Part shown: piece by piece, positions 32,033 through 40,725 of the stretch
Position numbering within the stretch: position 1 is the first letter of the stretch
How the letters are laid out: the number at the start of each line of letters is the position of its first letter
Source of the DNA: Sphingobacterium paucimobilis HER1398
GTDB lineage: Bacteria; Bacteroidota; Bacteroidia; Sphingobacteriales; Sphingobacteriaceae
Length of the DNA: 64,000 bases
NCBI RefSeq assembly: GCF_000416985.1
Contig: NZ_ATDL01000015.1
Span: 930,001 to 994,000, forward strand
Reading direction: 5' to 3'
Position numbers and translations under genes: made by a program
Notes under the pieces: model-generated
Database searches by the model: none
The model's input: only the letters and a program-made list of their open reading frames with translations
Told to the model about the DNA's origin: nothing

Positions 32033-32050
32033 AGTGTTAAGTGAGTGTTA
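32033..32050 (+). promoter_or_regulatory. Pho-box-like direct repeat upstream of the porin
   Basis: Two copies of AGTGTTA (32033-32039 and 32044-32050) separated by 4 bases give the 7+4+7 geometry of PhoB sites (11-base period). The predicted promoter follows 28 bases downstream. A third, lone AGTGTTG is at 32005-32011. The fit with a phosphate-type porin supports PhoB-like control, although the base sequence is only partly like the E. coli Pho box. Confidence 0.5.
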
Positions 32051-32077
32051 TAAAATAATTACCTTAACCTTTAAACC

Positions 32078-32107
32078 TTTGTCTTCTACGCATTAATCTT
32101 ATATTTG
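32078..32107 (+). promoter_or_regulatory. Porin promoter
   Basis: TTTG (32078-32081), 18-base spacer, TATATTTG (32100-32107): an excellent Bacteroidota promoter. Start near 32114, leader ~67 bases to the ATG at 32181. Confidence 0.8.
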
Positions 32108-32180
32108 CGTAAAATTAATGTTAAGATATAAAGGCTTAATACCATACACCCAAATTAGATTTTAAATTTAAGGAATAACA

Positions 32181-33410
32181 ATGCAGTACCACAATTTTCA
32201 AATGTTTTTTTCCCGTAAAAAAACTTTAATAGTAGCTTCTTTGCTTTTGTTTTTAGGTCTTGGTAGTTTACAGGCTCAAGAGCGGGATGATCGTGCGACA
32301 ATTCTCAATTTTAAAGGGATCCAATACACCTCTAAGGATTCTCTGTTCTATACCAACTTTAGGTTTAGAATGCAAAATAGACTGGGTTATAGTAATGTAT
32401 TAGATGGCGAAAACAACGGAAAATTTGACGCTAGAATACGTAGACTACGCATGCGTATGGATGGATATATCTACACCCCGAAGATATCTTATTCGGTTCA
32501 ACTGGCATTTACTAGAAGTGACCAAGACTTTGATGACACAGGGATCCCTAACATCGTGCGTGATGCAGTAATATTTTATAATTTTTCGGACGATTTCTAT
32601 ATTTCCTTTGGTCAAAACAAACTGCCTGGAAACAGACAACGGGTCAACTCTTCGGGTTCTCTTCAGTTTGCGGACAGATCCTTGGTCAATTCCAACTTTA
32701 CAATAGACCGGGATTTTGGTTTGAGTTTCAACCTAAGCAAGAAGCTCGGCGCTATGCCTATCAACGCAAAAGCAGCGATATCTACAGGAGAAGGTAGACC
32801 AGCCAACTCAACAGACGATGGCCTAGCTTATACTGGACGTGTAGAGTTTTTACCTTTTGGTGATTTTACTAATGACGGCGACTATTCGGAAGGTGATATC
32901 GAACGGGAAAAAAGACCAAAACTGTCTCTTGGTGGGGGCTATAGCTATAATGACAGAACGATACGAGAAGGTGGACAAACGGGAAGGTATGTCCAGGATC
33001 CTTTTACTTTAAAAACAGCCTTTGCCGATGCCATATTCAAATACCAAGGGTTTGCCTATCAAGCAGAATATATGCGTCGAGATGTAGATAACCCATTGAA
33101 CACAACAACGGGCGACAAACCAGAGGATACTTATGCATACAAAGGCTGGGGCTTGAACCAACAGACCTCATATCTATTGAACCACGGGTATGAAATAGCG
33201 GGGCGCTACACCTACCTAAAGCCGCACCAGCAGATATCCAATTTTGAAGTGCAGACAGAGGTATTAGAAATCGGCCTCACCAAATATATGAAAGCCCATC
33301 GCCTCAAATTCCAGCTCAATGCTAATTATATGGTTAAAGATGGTCACTATGGTAGTTCGAACAATAAGAACTCATGGGGAGGAATGTTTCAGGTAGAACT
33401 GGGAATCTAG
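32181..33410 (+). CDS. Outer-membrane porin, phosphate-selective O/P family
   Basis: A 409-residue outer-membrane beta-barrel with a signal sequence (hydrophobic about 14-32, cleavage probably after LQAQ). The mature part shows regular aromatic/aliphatic beta-strands (FRFRMQNRLGYSNV, RLRMRMDGYIYTPKISYSVQ, YQAEYMRRDVDN) and matches the phosphate-selective porin O and P group. An internal ATG at codon 7 is an alternative start. Upstream lie a strong promoter and a Pho-box-like repeat, and a terminator follows at 33431. It may be the outer-membrane entry for phosphate or polyphosphate. Confidence 0.85.
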   Translation: MQYHNFQMFFSRKKTLIVASLLLFLGLGSLQAQERDDRATILNFKGIQYTSKDSLFYTNFRFRMQNRLGYSNVLDGENNGKFDARIRRLRMRMDGYIYTPKISYSVQLAFTRSDQDFDDTGIPNIVRDAVIFYNFSDDFYISFGQNKLPGNRQRVNSSGSLQFADRSLVNSNFTIDRDFGLSFNLSKKLGAMPINAKAAISTGEGRPANSTDDGLAYTGRVEFLPFGDFTNDGDYSEGDIEREKRPKLSLGGGYSYNDRTIREGGQTGRYVQDPFTLKTAFADAIFKYQGFAYQAEYMRRDVDNPLNTTTGDKPEDTYAYKGWGLNQQTSYLLNHGYEIAGRYTYLKPHQQISNFEVQTEVLEIGLTKYMKAHRLKFQLNANYMVKDGHYGSSNNKNSWGGMFQVELGI

Positions 33411-33430
33411 ATAAAAATACATGCTTTACA

Positions 33431-33459
33431 AAAAAGGTCAACGGATGTTGGCCTTTTTT
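33431..33459 (+). terminator. Terminator of the porin gene
   Basis: AAAAAGGTCAAC (33431-33442) pairs with GTTGGCCTTTTT (33447-33458, one G-T pair) around the loop GGAT, with a T-run. It lies 20 bases after the stop. Confidence 0.85.
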
Positions 33460-33656
33460 TATGCTCAGCCTAAAAATTAAAAGGTGAGCATGCTCTTAAA
33501 TATTATGGAATCGAACAGCAGAAGACATCCTTAAATAAAGAATACTTATCTTTAACCTTTAAAAAAGCTCACTACTCTTACAATGTGGATAAAGTATTAA
33601 AAAAATATAATCTGTATTGATGAAGTGGTGTCTACATATAAACAGACGATATACAC

Positions 33657-34772
33657 ATGAAGTACTATATTATAGCAGGAGAGACATCGGGAGATCTACA
33701 TGGAGCCAACCTTATCAGAGCCTTAAAAAACGAAGACTCTAATGCTGAATTCAAGATTGTAGGCGGCGATGGGATGCAACAGGCTGCAGGTCAGGATGCG
33801 CTAATACATACCTCAGAAATGGCTTTCATGGGGTTTGTAGAAGTAATCAAGAATCTTGGAACCATACGTAAAAACCTGCAGGCTGTAAAAAAAGACATCC
33901 TTGAGTTTCGACCTGATACGGTAATCCTCATCGACTTTCCTGGCTTCAACTTAAAAATAGCATCATTCGCCAAACAGCATAAAATAAAGACCTGCTACTA
34001 TATATCTCCAAAAATATGGGCTTGGAACCAAGGTCGAGTTCATAAAATAAAGAAAATAGTAGATCATATGTTTTGTATCCTCCCCTTTGAAGTGGACTTC
34101 TATAAGCGGTTTGGGATGAAAGTAGACTATGTGGGTAATCCACTATTGGATGCAATCAGCAATTATACATTTAATCCCGATTTTCGGACAGACAATGATC
34201 TGTCTGATGCCCCCGTCATTGCATTACTTCCAGGTAGCCGGAAGATGGAGATTGAGCAGATATTACCGAACATGATCGAGCTGTATTATGCCTTTCCAAA
34301 ACATCAATTAGTGATCGCAGGAGCCCCTAACTTCGACAGTTCTTACTATCAAAACTATCTTGGGGATATGGAGATACCTGTCGTATTTAACCAGACCTAT
34401 GATCTACTCAAAAATGCAGAAGCGGCGGTGGTGACCAGTGGCACAGCGACCCTGGAAACCGGTATATTAAAAGTACCGCAGGTAGTTGTTTATAAAGCTA
34501 ATGCTGTAAGCGTATGGCTGGCCCGTAAGCTGGTTAAGGTAAAATTCATTGCTCTAGTGAATCTGATAAACAATTACTTATCTGTAATCGAATTGATACA
34601 AGAAGACTGTAATCCAGGAAGCATACGGGATGAAATCGGAAAAATCCTCACGGAGAAGGAACACAGGGACAATATTTTAGAGAACTACGACGTATTAGCA
34701 GAAAAGTTAGGAACTCCAGGTGCATCAGAAAAAACAGCTAGATTAATCTTTAGCTACCTAACTGCAGTCTAA
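33657..34772 (+). CDS. lpxB: Lipid-A-disaccharide synthase
   Basis: A 371-residue GT-B glycosyltransferase (family 19) that joins UDP-diacylglucosamine and lipid X to form the lipid A disaccharide at the inner face of the inner membrane. Motifs: the start MKYYIIAGETSGDLHGANLI with the GETSGD signature, IGGDGMQQAAG-type VGGDGM (37-42), LIDFPGFNL (99-107), YISPKIWAWNQGRVHKIKK (120-138), LLPGSRKMEI and SGTATLETGIL. Its presence shows a Gram-negative outer membrane with LPS. A short hairpin-like ATTCCC..GGGGAAT follows at 34789-34811, without a T-run. Confidence 0.97.
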   Translation: MKYYIIAGETSGDLHGANLIRALKNEDSNAEFKIVGGDGMQQAAGQDALIHTSEMAFMGFVEVIKNLGTIRKNLQAVKKDILEFRPDTVILIDFPGFNLKIASFAKQHKIKTCYYISPKIWAWNQGRVHKIKKIVDHMFCILPFEVDFYKRFGMKVDYVGNPLLDAISNYTFNPDFRTDNDLSDAPVIALLPGSRKMEIEQILPNMIELYYAFPKHQLVIAGAPNFDSSYYQNYLGDMEIPVVFNQTYDLLKNAEAAVVTSGTATLETGILKVPQVVVYKANAVSVWLARKLVKVKFIALVNLINNYLSVIELIQEDCNPGSIRDEIGKILTEKEHRDNILENYDVLAEKLGTPGASEKTARLIFSYLTAV

Positions 34773-34841
34773 CTTGTATTATAAGGTAAGATTCCCTTTT
34801 TATAAAGGGGAATAATTATTAATAACAAAAAAGACAAACAG

Positions 34842-35480
34842 ATGAAAGTAAACAAAAAAACGGGACTTATCGCTTTCATGATTGCGCTATGTTCCATTGC
34901 AATTGGACAGACTAACGAACTGCGTTTCGAAAAACTAGTACTCAACAAAAAGGAGAAGAAGATTTTCAACGACCGTGACTCTTCAACTGTTATTTACATC
35001 GATACTTTAATCATGAAGGATAGATCATCTCTTCAGTTTTATGGAAAGAAAGATGTAAAACTGGTTGTCAAACATGCGGAAATCGGCGATAGAGCTTTTA
35101 TCTCGGGACAGGGAGCACAAAACAATGCTTCTGACTTTGACATCGATATCAATTTTGCAAAATTAGGCTCGCTTTATGTAATCGCGCGAGGCCAGGATGC
35201 TAATAATGGGACACGAACCTATCCAAATGGGGATGCAGGTAATGTGAACTTAGTATATGAACCTACGGGTATAACACCACAAACAGAAAACAAAAAACAG
35301 AAAAACTATCTTTTTGTAGATGTCTCACCTGGGGGGCTACATGTAACACCGAGTTCGGAAATATCTAATATCTACTCAAGAATTGCAACATCCTCACCGG
35401 GACTACGCGGCCTTCCGCAAGGCCAAATCTACTCAGGATCACCTGGAAAAGAGGGAAAGGTAACTATCAGCAGTAGATAG
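34842..35480 (+). CDS. Exported protein, function unknown
   Basis: A 212-residue protein with a signal peptide (MKVNKKTGLIAFMIALCSIA then IGQ). The mature part starts with beta-rich sequence (LRFEKLVLNKKEKKIFNDRD, YIDTLIMKDRSSLQFYGKKD) and has low-complexity Gly/Asn/Ser stretches (GQGAQNNASDFD, RGQDANNGTRTYPNGDAGNV) and a Gly/Pro-rich end (GLRGLPQGQIYSGSPGKEGK). No family was recognised; the pattern suggests a secreted beta-helix or collagen-like surface protein. It lies 69 bases after lpxB and before a 10-bp hairpin. Confidence 0.65.
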   Translation: MKVNKKTGLIAFMIALCSIAIGQTNELRFEKLVLNKKEKKIFNDRDSSTVIYIDTLIMKDRSSLQFYGKKDVKLVVKHAEIGDRAFISGQGAQNNASDFDIDINFAKLGSLYVIARGQDANNGTRTYPNGDAGNVNLVYEPTGITPQTENKKQKNYLFVDVSPGGLHVTPSSEISNIYSRIATSSPGLRGLPQGQIYSGSPGKEGKVTISSR

Positions 35481-35492
35481 ACCGACTCTAGG

Positions 35493-35526
35493 AGCATAGC
35501 ATTTTCTATTCAGGATATGCTATGCT
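35493..35526. other. Hairpin between the exported-protein gene and rnhA
   Basis: AGCATAGCAT (35493-35502) and ATGCTATGCT (35517-35526) form a perfect 10-bp stem with a 14-base loop. It is 13 bases after the stop; without a T-run it is a doubtful terminator. Confidence 0.5.
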
Positions 35527-35575
35527 TATGAAATATCTATACGATGGAAGACTCAACAAATTAAACACCTCGTCC

Positions 35576-35605
35576 TTTGAAGTCCACCTAATAAATGTAT
35601 TTTTG
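35576..35605 (+). promoter_or_regulatory. rnhA promoter, placed for leaderless transcription
   Basis: TTTG (35576-35579), 18-base spacer, TATTTTTG (35598-35605): exact consensus. Only 5 bases separate the -7 box from the ATG at 35611, so the predicted start point is at or next to the start codon. Confidence 0.75.
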
Positions 35606-35610
35606 CGACG

Positions 35611-36102
35611 ATGATAGAACTTTACACAGACGGTGCTTCTAGCGGCAACCCTGGACCTGGAGGCTATGGCACAATACTACGAACAATCTATAACGGCAGT
35701 AATCCAGAGTTTCAGGGCAAACTAATTGAGAAAGAATTCTCGGGAGGTTTTCGAAAAACAACAAACAACCGTATGGAGCTTATGGCTGTAATCATTGGCC
35801 TAGAGGCGCTCAAAAACATCAAACAAAAAGTAACAGTCTTTTCGGACTCCAAATATGTTATTGATGCTATAGATAAAAAATGGGTATTTGGATGGATTAA
35901 AAAGGGGTTCGAAGGCAAGAAAAATAAAGATCTGTGGCTTCGCCTTATGCAATCTTATAAGATCCATGATATAAAACTAGTATGGGTAAAAGGTCATGCC
36001 GGACACCCTCTTAATGAACGCTGTGATCGTCTTGCCGTCTCTGCTTCAAAAGATAAAACCAATTGGAAAATTGATTCAGTTTTCGAAATGGAAGCACAGT
36101 AA
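35611..36102 (+). CDS. rnhA: Ribonuclease HI
   Basis: A 163-residue endonuclease that cuts RNA in RNA-DNA hybrids. The four acidic catalytic residues are found in YTDGASSGNPGPGGYG (D7), NNRMELMAVI (Glu near 54), FSDSKYVIDAI (Asp near 77) and NERCDRLA (Asp near 139); VWVKGHAGHP carries the conserved His. The start ATG lies 5 bases after a consensus -7 box, so the mRNA may be leaderless. The deoxyinosine glycosylase gene follows 18 bases later. Confidence 0.96.
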   Translation: MIELYTDGASSGNPGPGGYGTILRTIYNGSNPEFQGKLIEKEFSGGFRKTTNNRMELMAVIIGLEALKNIKQKVTVFSDSKYVIDAIDKKWVFGWIKKGFEGKKNKDLWLRLMQSYKIHDIKLVWVKGHAGHPLNERCDRLAVSASKDKTNWKIDSVFEMEAQ

Positions 36103-36120
36103 GAGTTTCTAAATACAGCT

Positions 36121-36606
36121 ATGCACAAAAGTTCATTTTCACCTATACGTCCCCCACATGCTGAAATTTTGATTTTGGGATCGCTACCTGGTGATGTGTC
36201 ATTAGCCGAATCACAGTATTATGCACACCCTCAAAATCGCTTTTGGAAGGTTCTCTTTCAACTATTTGACACCGCTCCAAGTATTGTCTATAACAATCGT
36301 CTTGAACTGCTCCATAAACATCATATCGCTTTATGGGATGTATGTCATTCGGCATTACGTCCGGGGAGCATGGACACCGCAATAAGCCAAGTAGTTCCCA
36401 ATGATATCCCAGGACTATTGATGGATATCCCGAGCATAAGACGCGTATTCTTTAATGGCAAAAAAGCAGCATCCCTATACGAACAATACTTTAAAAAGCT
36501 AGATAGTGTCCAATACGAGGTACTTCCCAGCACGAGTCCCGCTAATGCACAGTATTCATTACCAGAACTCGTAGGACATTGGTCGGTCTTAAAAAACAAA
36601 GATTAG
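36121..36606 (+). CDS. DNA-deoxyinosine glycosylase (uracil-DNA-glycosylase fold, HDG/MUG group)
   Basis: A 161-residue protein. ILGSLPGDVSLAESQYYAHP (about 19-38) is the motif-1 region with NRFWKVLFQL after it; ALWDVCHSALRPGSMDTAIS and LPSTSPANAQY (the C-terminal motif, with SPAN in place of the usual HPS) complete the pattern. The enzyme removes hypoxanthine and other deaminated bases. It follows rnhA by 18 bases, so the pair is likely a small genome-maintenance operon. Confidence 0.87.
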   Translation: MHKSSFSPIRPPHAEILILGSLPGDVSLAESQYYAHPQNRFWKVLFQLFDTAPSIVYNNRLELLHKHHIALWDVCHSALRPGSMDTAISQVVPNDIPGLLMDIPSIRRVFFNGKKAASLYEQYFKKLDSVQYEVLPSTSPANAQYSLPELVGHWSVLKNKD

Positions 36607-36678
36607 ATAAAGGACTGCTTTGTAATCTAGAGGATGTTTCATAGCCTAAACGCAAAAAACAAATAGTTACGCAAAAAC

Positions 36679-36711
36679 TTTAGTTATAATCATAAGCAAT
36701 GTTTATTTTTG
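36679..36711 (+). promoter_or_regulatory. purM promoter close to the start codon
   Basis: TTTA (36679-36682), 21-base spacer, TATTTTTG (36704-36711). Seven bases separate the -7 box from the ATG at 36719, so the mRNA would be leaderless or have a leader of a base or two. Confidence 0.6.
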
Positions 36712-36718
36712 TGGCAAG

Positions 36719-37897
36719 ATGTCAGACTTAAAATACAACCAAAGAGGTGTGTCCGCAGGGAAAGAGGACGTACACAACGCTATAAAGAATATAGACAAGG
36801 GCTTATACCCACAAGCTTTCTGCAAGATTATTCCTGATATTTTGGGAGGAGATGCAGAGTGGTGTAATATCATGCATGCAGATGGCGCTGGTACAAAGTC
36901 TTCGCTCGCTTATGTCTACTGGAAAGAGACTGGTGATATATCGGTATGGAAAGGTATCGCTCAAGATGCTATCATCATGAACCTAGATGACTTACTTTGT
37001 GTAGGAGCTATCGATAATATCATCTTATCTTCGACTATTGGACGTAATAAAAACAATATCCCAGGAGAAGTCATTGCCGAAATCATCAACGGAACGGAAG
37101 AAATTCTCGCTAACCTGCGTGATCTTGGAATAGGCATATATTCTACTGGAGGTGAGACTGCAGATGTCGGCGATTTGGTACGCACCATTATTGTAGACAG
37201 TACGGTGACCTGCCGTATGAAACGGGAAGATGTAATCTCTAATCATAATATTAAAGAAGGCAATGTCATAGTAGGCCTAGCCTCTTATGGTAAAGCAACC
37301 TACGAGTCCGAGTACAATGGCGGAATGGGATCGAACGGGCTTACATCTGCTCGCCATGATGTATTCAGCAAATATGTGGCCGAGAAGTATCCAGAAAGCT
37401 TTGATCCAGCCGTGCCTTATGACTTGATATTTTCGGGGGGAAAAGCTCTTACAGACATGATAACAGTAGAAACGGGGGAAGAGGTAACAGCAGGAAAGCT
37501 AGTTCTTTCTGCTACACGAACCTATGCTCCCGTTATAAAAGTAATATTGGACAAATACCGTAAACAAATAGACGGCATGGTGCACTGCTCAGGTGGGGCA
37601 CAAACAAAAGTACTTCATTTTGTAGACAATGTCCATGTTATAAAAGATAACCTTTTCCCAATTCCACCACTATTCGATCTCATACAGAAAGAGTCTAACA
37701 CAGACTGGCAGGAAATGTACAAAGTATTTAATATGGGACACCGTATGGAACTATATGTTCCTGCGGAGATAGCACAGGATATTATTCAGATTTCAACATC
37801 CTTTGGCATACCAGCGCAAATTATAGGAAGAGTAGAAGCTAGCGATAAAAAGCAGGTGACTGTCAGCTCTCCCTATGGTACCTTTATTTACGAATAA
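36719..37897 (+). CDS. purM: AIR synthase (phosphoribosylformylglycinamidine cyclo-ligase), long Bacteroidota form
   Basis: A 392-residue ATP-dependent enzyme of purine synthesis that closes FGAM to AIR. The PurM pattern is visible: MSDLKYNQRGVSAGKEDVHN, MHADGAGTKSSLAYVYWKET, IIMNLDDLLCVGAIDNIIL, ISTGGETADV-type STGGETADVGDL, and ALTD/GMVHCSGGAQTKVL. It is longer than E. coli PurM (345) as is usual in Bacteroidota. The downstream RimB-like gene starts 7 bases after its stop (or overlaps by 23 bases if the earlier ATG is used). Confidence 0.92.
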   Translation: MSDLKYNQRGVSAGKEDVHNAIKNIDKGLYPQAFCKIIPDILGGDAEWCNIMHADGAGTKSSLAYVYWKETGDISVWKGIAQDAIIMNLDDLLCVGAIDNIILSSTIGRNKNNIPGEVIAEIINGTEEILANLRDLGIGIYSTGGETADVGDLVRTIIVDSTVTCRMKREDVISNHNIKEGNVIVGLASYGKATYESEYNGGMGSNGLTSARHDVFSKYVAEKYPESFDPAVPYDLIFSGGKALTDMITVETGEEVTAGKLVLSATRTYAPVIKVILDKYRKQIDGMVHCSGGAQTKVLHFVDNVHVIKDNLFPIPPLFDLIQKESNTDWQEMYKVFNMGHRMELYVPAEIAQDIIQISTSFGIPAQIIGRVEASDKKQVTVSSPYGTFIYE

Positions 37898-37904
37898 GAT
37901 ACGC

Positions 37905-38336
37905 GTGAAAGAAAAGCTGATCATAGGCAGACATGAAATTGTAGATCTTCCAGAATTGGGAATGTACAATATTGAGTCAAAGATTGACACCGGGGCAGAA
38001 ACCTCGGTGTTGCACTGTGAAGACTTCGAAATCATAGAAAAGGATGGACACCGATTTATTACCTGCCATATCAAGCCTCACCTAGAGGAGGAAGAGATTT
38101 TAACTTTGACATTTCCTATACATCGGGAGCGCGTCGTGAAAAGCTCCTTTGGACAGACAGAAACGCGTTATATATTTCTTACCAAAGTCCGAATGTTCGA
38201 CCAGCTCTTCGACATTAAATTGTCTTTGAGGGATCGTTCCTCTATGTCTTACCCTATGCTACTGGGAAGAAACTTTATCAGCGGCAAATTTCTCGTGGAT
38301 GTTTCCAAAAAAAGGCTCGCTAGAAACAGCTTTTAA
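37905..38336 (+). CDS. RimB-type retropepsin-like aspartic protease (PF05618-like)
   Basis: A 143-residue protein from the GTG at 37905; an ATG at 37875 inside purM gives 153 residues. The sequence IIGRHEIVDLPELGMYNIES then KIDTGAETSVLHC shows the aspartic active-site motif DTGA at about 29-32, and the LLGRNFISGKFLVDVSK end is typical of this family, once called ATP-dependent zinc protease. Members act with RimK on poly-glutamate tails of ribosomal protein S6 or similar substrates. The rimK gene follows 49 bases downstream, supporting a pair. Confidence 0.82.
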   Translation: MKEKLIIGRHEIVDLPELGMYNIESKIDTGAETSVLHCEDFEIIEKDGHRFITCHIKPHLEEEEILTLTFPIHRERVVKSSFGQTETRYIFLTKVRMFDQLFDIKLSLRDRSSMSYPMLLGRNFISGKFLVDVSKKRLARNSF

Positions 38337-38385
38337 TCAAACCTTTTACCCTACCCATTTGTTTTATATTTAAATACGCGCATTC

Positions 38386-39318
38386 GTGAAAATAGCAATA
38401 CTATCTACTAATAAAAATCTATACTCTACCCAACGCTTAGTTGAAGCAGCCCTATCTAAGGGACACGAGTGCATTGTAATGGATCATAGCAAATGCTATG
38501 TAGGAATACAACAAGGAAAACCCAGCATACATTATAGAGGCGAAAACATAACAGATATCGATGCTATCATACCGCGTATCGGTGCTTCAGTCACATTTTA
38601 TGGTTCAGCTATCGTAAGACAGTTTGAAGTGATGGATGTCATCTCAGCAAACCCAAGCCAAGCCATCACCCGCTCACGCGACAAACTGCGATGTATGCAG
38701 ATACTCTCTGGTGCAGGACTCGGGCTGCCTATTACAGGATTTGCAAGAACGACATCAGATGTCGATGATCTCATCAATATGGTGGGAGGTGCTCCTCTAG
38801 TTATCAAACTGCTGGAAGGAACACAAGGAATAGGTGTAGTCTTGGCTGAAACAAAAAAAGCAGCCTCATCAGTAATCGAGGCCTTCTATGGATTGGGCAA
38901 CAATATCCTGATTCAAGAATACATTAAAGAAGCAAAAGGAACGGATATACGAGCATTTGTTGTTGACGGCAAAGTGGTGGGAGCTATGAAGAGAACAGCT
39001 AAAGAGGGAGAATTCAGATCCAACCTGCACCGAGGTGGAACTGCCGAAATTGTAAAGCTGACTCGAAAAGAACGTGAAACAGCTGTAGCGGCGGCTCGAG
39101 CAATGGGACTCACAGTAGCAGGCGTGGATATGCTCCCGTCTACGCGAGGCCCGCTTATTCTAGAAGTAAACTCTTCGCCTGGACTAGAAGGCATAGAAAA
39201 AGCAACAAACAAAGATATTGCTGGAGAAATAATCAAATACCTGGAACGACAATATGAAACCAAACAGGCGGTAAGCCAGGTGGTCAAAAGAAAGGTTAAA
39301 AAAGAAAGTAAGCTTTAG
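38386..39318 (+). CDS. rimK: RimK family alpha-L-glutamate ligase (ATP-grasp)
   Basis: A 310-residue enzyme starting with GTG at 38386 (next ATG would remove the N-terminal strand [20 protein letters not shown]). The ATP-grasp core shows [71 protein letters not shown] and [18 protein letters not shown]. RimK adds glutamates to the C-terminus of S6. A Lys/Glu-rich tail (about 295-310) extends past the domain. It sits beside the RimB protease gene. Confidence 0.94.
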   Translation: MKIAILSTNKNLYSTQRLVEAALSKGHECIVMDHSKCYVGIQQGKPSIHYRGENITDIDAIIPRIGASVTFYGSAIVRQFEVMDVISANPSQAITRSRDKLRCMQILSGAGLGLPITGFARTTSDVDDLINMVGGAPLVIKLLEGTQGIGVVLAETKKAASSVIEAFYGLGNNILIQEYIKEAKGTDIRAFVVDGKVVGAMKRTAKEGEFRSNLHRGGTAEIVKLTRKERETAVAAARAMGLTVAGVDMLPSTRGPLILEVNSSPGLEGIEKATNKDIAGEIIKYLERQYETKQAVSQVVKRKVKKESKL

Positions 39319-39330
39319 AAATTCTAAAGC

Positions 39331-40422
39331 TTATTTCATTAAGAAGCCTCCTCCTAGAAGATCATTCCCTTCATAGAAAACAGCAGATTGTCCTGGGGCA
39401 ATTCCCTTGACCGCGTGCGGAAAATCAACCTCCATGATATCGCCCCGTTGTGTCAATGTGGATAGAGCTCCAGCATCTTTATACCTAATTTTTGTCACCG
39501 CCTCCAATGGTTCGTCTAAAGAGGCATATTTGACCAAATTAATATTTCTTACCAAGGCTTGCGTACGCTCTAACTCATGCTCCTCTCCCAAAACTACTGA
39601 ATTACTCTCCGGAAGAATCTCGATAACAAACATAGGTTTCCCCAAAGCAATCCCTAATCCCTTGCGCTGTCCAATCGTGAAATACGGATAACCTATGTGC
39701 TGCCCTACTACAGTACCATCAGAGAGGAGAAAATTACCAGGACCTATCTCTTGATCCAATGATGGTCTTCTATGCCTTAGAAACTCTCTATAATCGTTAT
39801 TTGGAACAAAGCATATCTCATAGCTCTCTGACTTGTTAGCCAATTCTTTTTGGCCCATATCATAGGCCATTTGCTTGATTTCGGATTTTCGGAAGCTACC
39901 TAATGGGAACTGCGTTCTTGCTAGGTTCTCCTGCGTAACCCCCCATAATACGTAAGACTGATCTTTATGTTCGTCGAGTCCCTTCGAAATTACATGTCGC
40001 CCATTATCGTGCAGGCGGATATTTGCATAGTGTCCTGTAGCAATAAACTCACAATCTAATTTGTTGGCACGTTTGATAAGCGCTTCCCACTTGATATGTG
40101 TATTGCATAGTACACAAGGATTGGGCGTACGTCCAGCTATATATTCGTCAACAAAATTATCGATTACGTAATCACCAAATTCATTGCGTATATCCAAGAT
40201 AAAGTGTGGAAAACCGTAGTTAACAGCAAGAGATCGAGCATCATTGATACTGTCTAAGCTACAACATCCCGTCTCTTTTGATGAACCACCAGAACTTGCG
40301 TAGTCCCATGTCTTCATCGTTATTCCGATCACTTCATAACCTTGCTCATGCAACATAACGGCAGCTACAGAACTATCCACGCCCCCGCTCATTGCAACCA
40401 ATACTCTTCCTCTTTTACTCAT
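39331..40422 (-). CDS. mnmA: tRNA-specific 2-thiouridylase MnmA
   Basis: A 363-residue enzyme that thiolates U34 of tRNA-Lys, -Glu and -Gln. The PP-loop SGGVDSS is at 12-18; the two catalytic Cys are in GRTPNPCVLCN (first Cys near 102) and YEICFVPNND (second near 200). A C-terminal beta-barrel with the KGIAPGQSAVFYEG end is present. It is divergent from tRNA-Phe genes, with a -7 box CAAAGATA (reverse) at 40440-40447. Confidence 0.97.
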   Translation of the reverse strand: MSKRGRVLVAMSGGVDSSVAAVMLHEQGYEVIGITMKTWDYASSGGSSKETGCCSLDSINDARSLAVNYGFPHFILDIRNEFGDYVIDNFVDEYIAGRTPNPCVLCNTHIKWEALIKRANKLDCEFIATGHYANIRLHDNGRHVISKGLDEHKDQSYVLWGVTQENLARTQFPLGSFRKSEIKQMAYDMGQKELANKSESYEICFVPNNDYREFLRHRRPSLDQEIGPGNFLLSDGTVVGQHIGYPYFTIGQRKGLGIALGKPMFVIEILPESNSVVLGEEHELERTQALVRNINLVKYASLDEPLEAVTKIRYKDAGALSTLTQRGDIMEVDFPHAVKGIAPGQSAVFYEGNDLLGGGFLMK

Positions 40423-40439
40423 ACTATTTTAATAAAGTG

Positions 40440-40447
40440 CAAAGATA
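40440..40447 (-). promoter_or_regulatory. mnmA -7 box
   Basis: On the minus strand this reads TATCTTTG. It ends 17 bases before the mnmA ATG, giving a leader of about 10 bases. No clear -33 element. Confidence 0.55.
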
Positions 40448-40544
40448 CCCTAAAATCATTTATCCTCGTGTTTATTTCATGTAATTTTATCTTAATCAGA
40501 ATCAACCATTTGTAGATATATCGTGTTTTTTTTCCTATAAATGT

Positions 40545-40574
40545 TTTAGAATTCAAAAAGAGAAGCTATATTTG
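40545..40574 (+). promoter_or_regulatory. tRNA-Phe promoter
   Basis: TTTA (40545-40548), 18-base spacer, TATATTTG (40567-40574). The start would be near 40581, about 28 bases before the first tRNA-Phe. Confidence 0.75.
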
Positions 40575-40608
40575 CATCGCAAGAACGGTAAAACGGATTG
40601 CAAAAAAA

Positions 40609-40681
40609 GGTGCCATAGCTCAGTCGGTAGAGCAAAGGACTGAAAATCCTTGTGTCGCTGGTTCGAATCCAGCTGGCACCA
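40609..40681 (+). tRNA. tRNA-Phe (GAA), copy 1
   Basis: Complete cloverleaf: acceptor GGTGCCA/TGGCACC, anticodon stem AAGGA/TCCTT with loop CTGAAAA (anticodon GAA), T-arm GCTGG/CCAGC, discriminator A. CCA not encoded. Identical to copy 2, 44 bases downstream. Confidence 0.97.
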
Positions 40682-40725
40682 CCCAAAATCTGACAAGTAA
40701 CAGATTCAAATTAAAAACTTGGTAA

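Noticed and set aside
37875-37904. ATG start of the RimB-like gene inside purM
   Set aside because: Possible, but the ten extra residues come from the purM end in another frame and homologous proteins start near the GTG at 37905; kept as an alternative.
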